A model generated the notes under the pieces. The model was not told the origin of the DNA, did no database searches, and saw nothing but the letters and a program-made list of their open reading frames with translations. Shown piece after piece: positions 5,879 through 9,216 of a stretch of 9,216 nucleotides of DNA. Every line of letters starts with the position of its first letter. The first letter of the stretch is position 1. The stretch comes from an uncultured Bacteroidales bacterium (GTDB lineage: Bacteria > Bacteroidota > Bacteroidia > Bacteroidales > UBA3663): the NCBI GenBank assembly GCA_905236195.1, contig CAJOOX010000017.1, positions 1 through 9,216 of the forward strand, given 5' to 3'. Made by a program: the position numbers and the translations under genes.

Positions 5879-6574
5879 ATGAAAAAGATTACAATTGCGA
5901 TTGATGGCCACAGTTCCTGTGGCAAAAGCACAATGGCCCGTCATCTGGCCAAAGTGCTGGGTTATGTTTATATCGACACAGGTGCTATGTACCGGGCTGT
6001 GACGTTGTTTGCATTGCGTGCCGGCATGATGAATGCCGATACGAAGGAGGTCGATACCGAAGCCCTCCGCCAGCATCTTCCCGAGGCTGAAATTTCCTTT
6101 ACGCCCGGCTCCGAGGGCCGTCCGGTCACTTGGCTCAACGGCGAGAATGTCGAGTCAGAGATTCGCGGCATGGTAGTGAGCAGTTGTGTGAGTCCCGTTG
6201 CCGCCCTGCCTTTTGTGCGTGAGCGCATGGTGGCTATCCAGCAGGCCATGGGCGAGGAAGGCGGCATCGTGATGGACGGACGCGACATCGGAACCGTCGT
6301 CTTTCCCGACGCCGACCTCAAGGTCTTTGTGACGGCTTCGGCCGAGGTGCGTGCCCAGCGGCGCCTCTTCGAACTGCGCGGCAAGGGAGACGAGACATCC
6401 ACTTTCGAGGAGGTGCTCCAGAATGTTAAGGAACGCGACTATATGGATTCCCATCGTGAAGTGGGGCCCTTGAAACAGGCCGGCGATGCGCTCCTGCTCG
6501 ACAACAGCAATCTTACCATCGCCCAGCAGAACGAACAGCTGCTTGCTTGGGCTAAAGCGAAGATTGAGGCATGA
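5879..6574 (+). CDS. cmk: Cytidylate kinase, (d)CMP kinase
   Basis: A 231-residue cytosolic P-loop kinase that phosphorylates CMP and dCMP with ATP, recycling them into CTP and dCTP pools. The Walker A loop is GHSSCGKST (10-18). The NMP-binding segment IDTGAMYRA is at 32-40. The insert around 70-100 is the CMP-specific domain of the long bacterial form. DGRDIGT is at 133-139 with its conserved Arg and Asp, followed by the arginine-rich lid QRRLFELRGKG (160-170) and the RDYMDSHREVGPL region. The length is normal. Its stop overlaps the ispH start by 4 bp (ATGA at 6571-6574), indicating translational coupling. It begins 61 bp after porQ and may have its own promoter in that gap. Confidence 0.95.
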   Translation: MKKITIAIDGHSSCGKSTMARHLAKVLGYVYIDTGAMYRAVTLFALRAGMMNADTKEVDTEALRQHLPEAEISFTPGSEGRPVTWLNGENVESEIRGMVVSSCVSPVAALPFVRERMVAIQQAMGEEGGIVMDGRDIGTVVFPDADLKVFVTASAEVRAQRRLFELRGKGDETSTFEEVLQNVKERDYMDSHREVGPLKQAGDALLLDNSNLTIAQQNEQLLAWAKAKIEA

Positions 6575-7434
6575 AAGTGAGCGTCGATCCCGAGTCGGGA
6601 TTCTGTCCGGGGGTAGTGACGGCCATTCGCAAGGCTGAGGACCAGCTCAACGAAGGCACACAACTCTACTGTCTGGGCGATATCGTCCACAATAACCAGG
6701 AGGTGGAACGCCTTCAGCAAAAAGGACTCGTCACCATCGGTCATGAGGATCTGGCCCGTCTTCACGGAGCCAAGGTGCTGTTGCGTGCCCACGGCGAACC
6801 GCCTTCAACCTATCGGACGGCTACCGATAACGATATTCAGATCATCGACGCCACCTGCCCGGTTGTGCTCGCCCTGCAGCGCAAGATTCACCGCATCTAC
6901 GAGGCTGAGCACGGTCAGGGCACCCAGATTGTCATTTTCGGCAAGAACGGTCATGCCGAGGTCAACGGTCTCGTGGGGCAGACCGACGGCAACGCCATAG
7001 TGATAGAGAAGGAAGACGAGGACATCACCAAGGTAGATTTCTCGCGTCCAGTGAGGCTCTTCTCCCAGACGACCATGCCGGTGGACCGTTTCAAAAAACT
7101 TACCGCTGAGATTGCCTCCCGCATGCAGAATCCGGCCGACTTCCAGTCATTCGATACGATTTGCCGCCAAGTGGCCAACCGCATCCCGCATCTCCGTGCC
7201 TTTGCCGAGCAGAACGATGTGGTGATCTTTGTGAGCGGACTGAAGAGCAGCAACGGCAAAGCCCTCTTCGAGGTCTGCCGTCAGGCAAATCCCAAGAGCT
7301 GGTTTGTGTCTCATCCTGAGGACCTCAAGCCTGAGATGACTGAGGGCGCAGAGACGATCGGAATCTGCGGGGCAACCTCCACACCCAAATGGTTAATGAA
7401 CGCAGTCGCCGAACGGCTGCAGAAGAAAGTATAA
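6571..7434 (+). CDS. ispH: 4-Hydroxy-3-methylbut-2-enyl diphosphate reductase
   Basis: A 287-residue cytosolic iron-sulfur enzyme of the non-mevalonate (MEP) pathway. It reduces HMBPP to IPP and DMAPP. The three cluster-ligating cysteines are present: C12 in GFCPGV, C96 in DATCP and C198 in DTICR. Substrate-binding residues are also seen: H40 in HNNQ, H74 in AHGEPP, GHAEV (127-131), SQTT (165-168), SSN (226-228) and the final GATSTP. The spacing is almost identical to the E. coli enzyme (C12, C96, C197), but the protein is shorter than E. coli's at the C-terminus. It overlaps cmk by 4 bp and ends one base before pfkA. Its products feed the polyprenyl synthetase encoded leftward in this window. 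Confidence 0.96.
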   Translation: MKVSVDPESGFCPGVVTAIRKAEDQLNEGTQLYCLGDIVHNNQEVERLQQKGLVTIGHEDLARLHGAKVLLRAHGEPPSTYRTATDNDIQIIDATCPVVLALQRKIHRIYEAEHGQGTQIVIFGKNGHAEVNGLVGQTDGNAIVIEKEDEDITKVDFSRPVRLFSQTTMPVDRFKKLTAEIASRMQNPADFQSFDTICRQVANRIPHLRAFAEQNDVVIFVSGLKSSNGKALFEVCRQANPKSWFVSHPEDLKPEMTEGAETIGICGATSTPKWLMNAVAERLQKKV

Positions 7435-7435
7435 T

Positions 7436-8410
7436 ATGGAAATCAAAAGTATTGGTATATTGACGTCGGGCGGTGATGCGCCCGGCATGAACGCTGCCAT
7501 TCGTGCAGTCACGCGTACCGCTATCTATGCCGGTATGCGCGTGTGGGGTATCTACCGTGGCTATCAGGGCCTTATCGAAGACCAGATAGTCGAGTTCCAG
7601 ACCCAAAACGTGAGCAACATCATTCAGCAGGGAGGTACCATCCTCAAGACGGCACGCTCCATGGAGTTCAAGACCCCCGAAGGACGCAAGAAAGCCTACG
7701 AGAACCTCAAGCGTCACGATATTGATGCCCTGGTGGTCATCGGTGGCGACGGTTCTATCACGGGTGCAGCCAATCTGGCCCGTGAGTACGATGTGCCCAT
7801 CGTGGCCCTGCCCGGCACCATCGACAACGATTTGGCCGGCACCGACATGACTATCGGCTACGATACAGCGATGAATACCATCATGGATTGTGTGGATAAA
7901 ATCCGCGACACAGCCACGTCCCACCAGCGTCTGTTCTTCATCGAGGTGATGGGTCGCGATGCCGGATTCCTGGCCCTCAACGGAGCCATTGCCACGGGCT
8001 GCGAGGATGCCATTATCCCCGAGGTGGCCACGCAGTATGACCAGCTCAAAGCCCTTGTCGACAACGGCTTCCGTAAGTCGAAGTCATCGGCGATGGTTAT
8101 TGTTACCGAGAGTCCCGAAGGCGGCGCCCTCAAACTTGCCGAACGCGTCAAAAAGGAATATCCCGAGTATGATGTGCGTGTCTCGGTGCTCGGACACCTC
8201 CAGCGTGGCGGTTCGCCCACAGCAGCCGATCGCATCCTGGCCTCCCGTCTCGGCTTTGCAGCCATCGAGGCCCTTAAGGAAGGGCAGCGCAATGTCATGA
8301 TGGGTATACACAACGACCACGTGGTCAACATACCTTTTGCCAAGGCTATCAAGAAGGACAAACCCATCGACGAGGAACTTCTCACGGTGCTACGTGTCCT
8401 CTCTATCTGA
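7436..8410 (+). CDS. pfkA: ATP-dependent 6-phosphofructokinase
   Basis: A 324-residue cytosolic kinase that converts fructose 6-phosphate to fructose 1,6-bisphosphate, the committed step of glycolysis. Motifs: SGGDAPGMN (11-19), IYRGYQGL (39-46), GGDGS (103-107), PGTIDND (126-132), MGRDAGFLA, ESPEGG and the fructose-phosphate site HLQRGGSPTA. Gly at position 106 after the catalytic-loop Asp, together with Gly (not Lys) in PGTIDND, is the ATP-type signature, as opposed to the pyrophosphate type also common in Bacteroidota. The length matches bacterial PfkA (about 320). It starts one base after the ispH stop, so it is probably translationally coupled, and it is followed 21 bp later by ung. Allosteric regulation cannot be judged from the sequence alone. 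Confidence 0.95.
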   Translation: MEIKSIGILTSGGDAPGMNAAIRAVTRTAIYAGMRVWGIYRGYQGLIEDQIVEFQTQNVSNIIQQGGTILKTARSMEFKTPEGRKKAYENLKRHDIDALVVIGGDGSITGAANLAREYDVPIVALPGTIDNDLAGTDMTIGYDTAMNTIMDCVDKIRDTATSHQRLFFIEVMGRDAGFLALNGAIATGCEDAIIPEVATQYDQLKALVDNGFRKSKSSAMVIVTESPEGGALKLAERVKKEYPEYDVRVSVLGHLQRGGSPTAADRILASRLGFAAIEALKEGQRNVMMGIHNDHVVNIPFAKAIKKDKPIDEELLTVLRVLSI

Positions 8411-8431
8411 TTGAAATACCGACCGGACACC

Positions 8432-9103
8432 ATGGATGTGAAAATTGAACCTTCGTGGAAGCTTGTACTCTCTGAGCAGTTCGATAAACCCTATTTCGAA
8501 CTGCTCACCGCTTTTGTGCGCCGGGCCTACACCACGACGGTCTGCTATCCGCCCGGCAAATTCATATTCGAGGCATTCAACCGCACGCCCTTCGACCGCG
8601 TGAAAGTGGTCATACTCGGACAGGATCCCTATCACGGTCCGCGGCAGGCCCACGGCTTGTGTTTCTCTGTCCAGGACGGCATCCAGCCGCCACCTTCGCT
8701 CCTCAATATCTACAAAGAGCTGGAGACGGAATACGGCACAAAAATCGACCGTACGCACGGTAATCTTTCCTTCTGGGCCGACCAGGGCGTGCTCCTGCTA
8801 AATGCCACCCTCACGGTGCAGCAGGGACAGCCGGCTTCCCATCAGGGCAAGGGATGGGAGACCTTCACCGATGCCGCCATCGATGCCCTTTCCCGCCAGC
8901 GCGAACACATCGTCTTCCTACTATGGGGCAGTTATGCCCAGCAGAAAGGACGCATCATCGACCGCAGCCGCCACCTCGTGCTCGAAGCACCCCATCCTTC
9001 GCCTCTCTCGGCTCATCGCGGATGGTTCGGCTGTAACCATTTCGTCAAGACCAACCAGTATCTCGAACAACACGGTATCGATCCTATACGTTGGATTCCC
9101 TGA
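8432..9103 (+). CDS. ung: Uracil-DNA glycosylase, family 1
   Basis: A 223-residue enzyme that removes uracil from DNA to start base-excision repair. The catalytic water-activating motif GQDPYHG (63-69) contains D65 and Y67. F78 in LCFSV stacks on uracil, N124 in LLNATLTV reads it, and HPSPLSAHRGW (188-198) supplies the catalytic H188 and the leucine intercalation loop. These match E. coli D64, Y66, F77, N123 and H187 with a one-residue shift. I chose ATG 8432 because MDVKIEPSWK aligns with the usual family N-terminus. A TTG at 8411, directly after the pfkA stop, would add seven residues (MKYRPDT) and is less likely. It is the last gene of the rightward cluster. No GC-rich terminator follows, only AT-rich DNA and then the 41-bp repeats. 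Confidence 0.95.
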   Translation: MDVKIEPSWKLVLSEQFDKPYFELLTAFVRRAYTTTVCYPPGKFIFEAFNRTPFDRVKVVILGQDPYHGPRQAHGLCFSVQDGIQPPPSLLNIYKELETEYGTKIDRTHGNLSFWADQGVLLLNATLTVQQGQPASHQGKGWETFTDAAIDALSRQREHIVFLLWGSYAQQKGRIIDRSRHLVLEAPHPSPLSAHRGWFGCNHFVKTNQYLEQHGIDPIRWIP

Positions 9104-9130
9104 TAATTTTCATATAGAGGAAAAATTTTT

Positions 9131-9216
9131 GTCAACTTGTTCTCCGAAAATCGGGCGACTGATTGACAAGTGTCAACTTGTTCTCCGAAAATCGGGCGAC
9201 TGATTGACAAGTGTCA
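9131..9216. repeat. Perfect 41-bp tandem repeat, cut by the window end
   Basis: Two identical 41-bp units (9131-9171 and 9172-9212) lie head to tail, and GTCA at 9213-9216 begins a third. Each unit contains CCGA-AAA-TCGG. Its ends, ACTTGT (unit bases 5-10) and ACAAGT (36-41), are complementary, so one unit can fold into a two-part stem. Each junction between units forms TTGACA-AG-TGTCAA. The units abut with no spacers, so this is not a CRISPR array. It starts 27 bp after the ung stop, and its period is not a multiple of three, so it is unlikely to be coding. Confidence 0.95.

Noticed and set aside
9165..9182. TTGACA at the repeat junction as a -35 promoter element
   Set aside because: Bacteroidota primary-sigma promoters use TTTG and TAnnTTTG instead, and no matching -7 box follows within the repeat.
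9131..9216. CRISPR array
   Set aside because: The 41-bp units abut with no spacers and no cas gene is nearby. It is a plain tandem repeat.

Overview
The window looks like a chromosomal segment from a member of the Bacteroidota, most likely order Bacteroidales (Prevotellaceae- or Bacteroidaceae-like). The evidence is a PorQ-type protein of the type IX secretion system, a Bacteroidota-style TonB with a polyproline and acidic linker, TAnnTTTG promoter boxes (the Bacteroidota primary-sigma -7 element), few Shine-Dalgarno sequences, and AT-rich intergenic DNA between GC-richer genes. I see no tRNA, rRNA, insertion sequence, prophage or CRISPR array.

Layout. (1) Bases 1-586 hold no credible gene. 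They contain a degenerate array of roughly 36-40 bp units built around GGATTATTT with local stem-loops, a GC-rich hairpin, a 16-copy heptamer array and a small operator-like palindrome. (2) Bases 587-982 hold a promoter, a small intact gene resembling the antitoxin partner of PIN-domain toxins, and the C-terminal third of a PIN-domain toxin, apparently left after an internal deletion. (3) A strong hairpin at 1000-1032 ends a leftward gene set: polyprenyl synthetase, an unrecognised 250-residue helical protein, then meso-diaminopimelate dehydrogenase. (4) tonB, also leftward, has its own terminator at 3873-3910. (5) A 202-bp divergent promoter region separates tonB from a rightward cluster: porQ, cmk, ispH, pfkA, ung. 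cmk/ispH overlap by 4 bp, ispH/pfkA are 1 bp apart, and pfkA/ung are 21 bp apart. (6) The window ends inside a perfect 41-bp tandem repeat just after ung; a third copy is cut by the window edge.

How the genes fit together. IspH makes IPP and DMAPP, the substrates of the polyprenyl synthetase encoded on the other side of the divergent promoter. Diaminopimelate dehydrogenase supplies meso-DAP for peptidoglycan and lysine. TonB energises outer-membrane uptake, and PorQ belongs to the outer-membrane attachment machinery of type IX secretion. Cmk, PfkA and Ung are housekeeping enzymes of nucleotide metabolism, glycolysis and DNA repair. Most of the window is ordinary core genome. The unusual content is the truncated toxin-antitoxin locus, the two repeat systems at the left edge, the 41-bp tandem repeat at the right edge, and a promoter box that would give cmk a nearly leaderless transcript.
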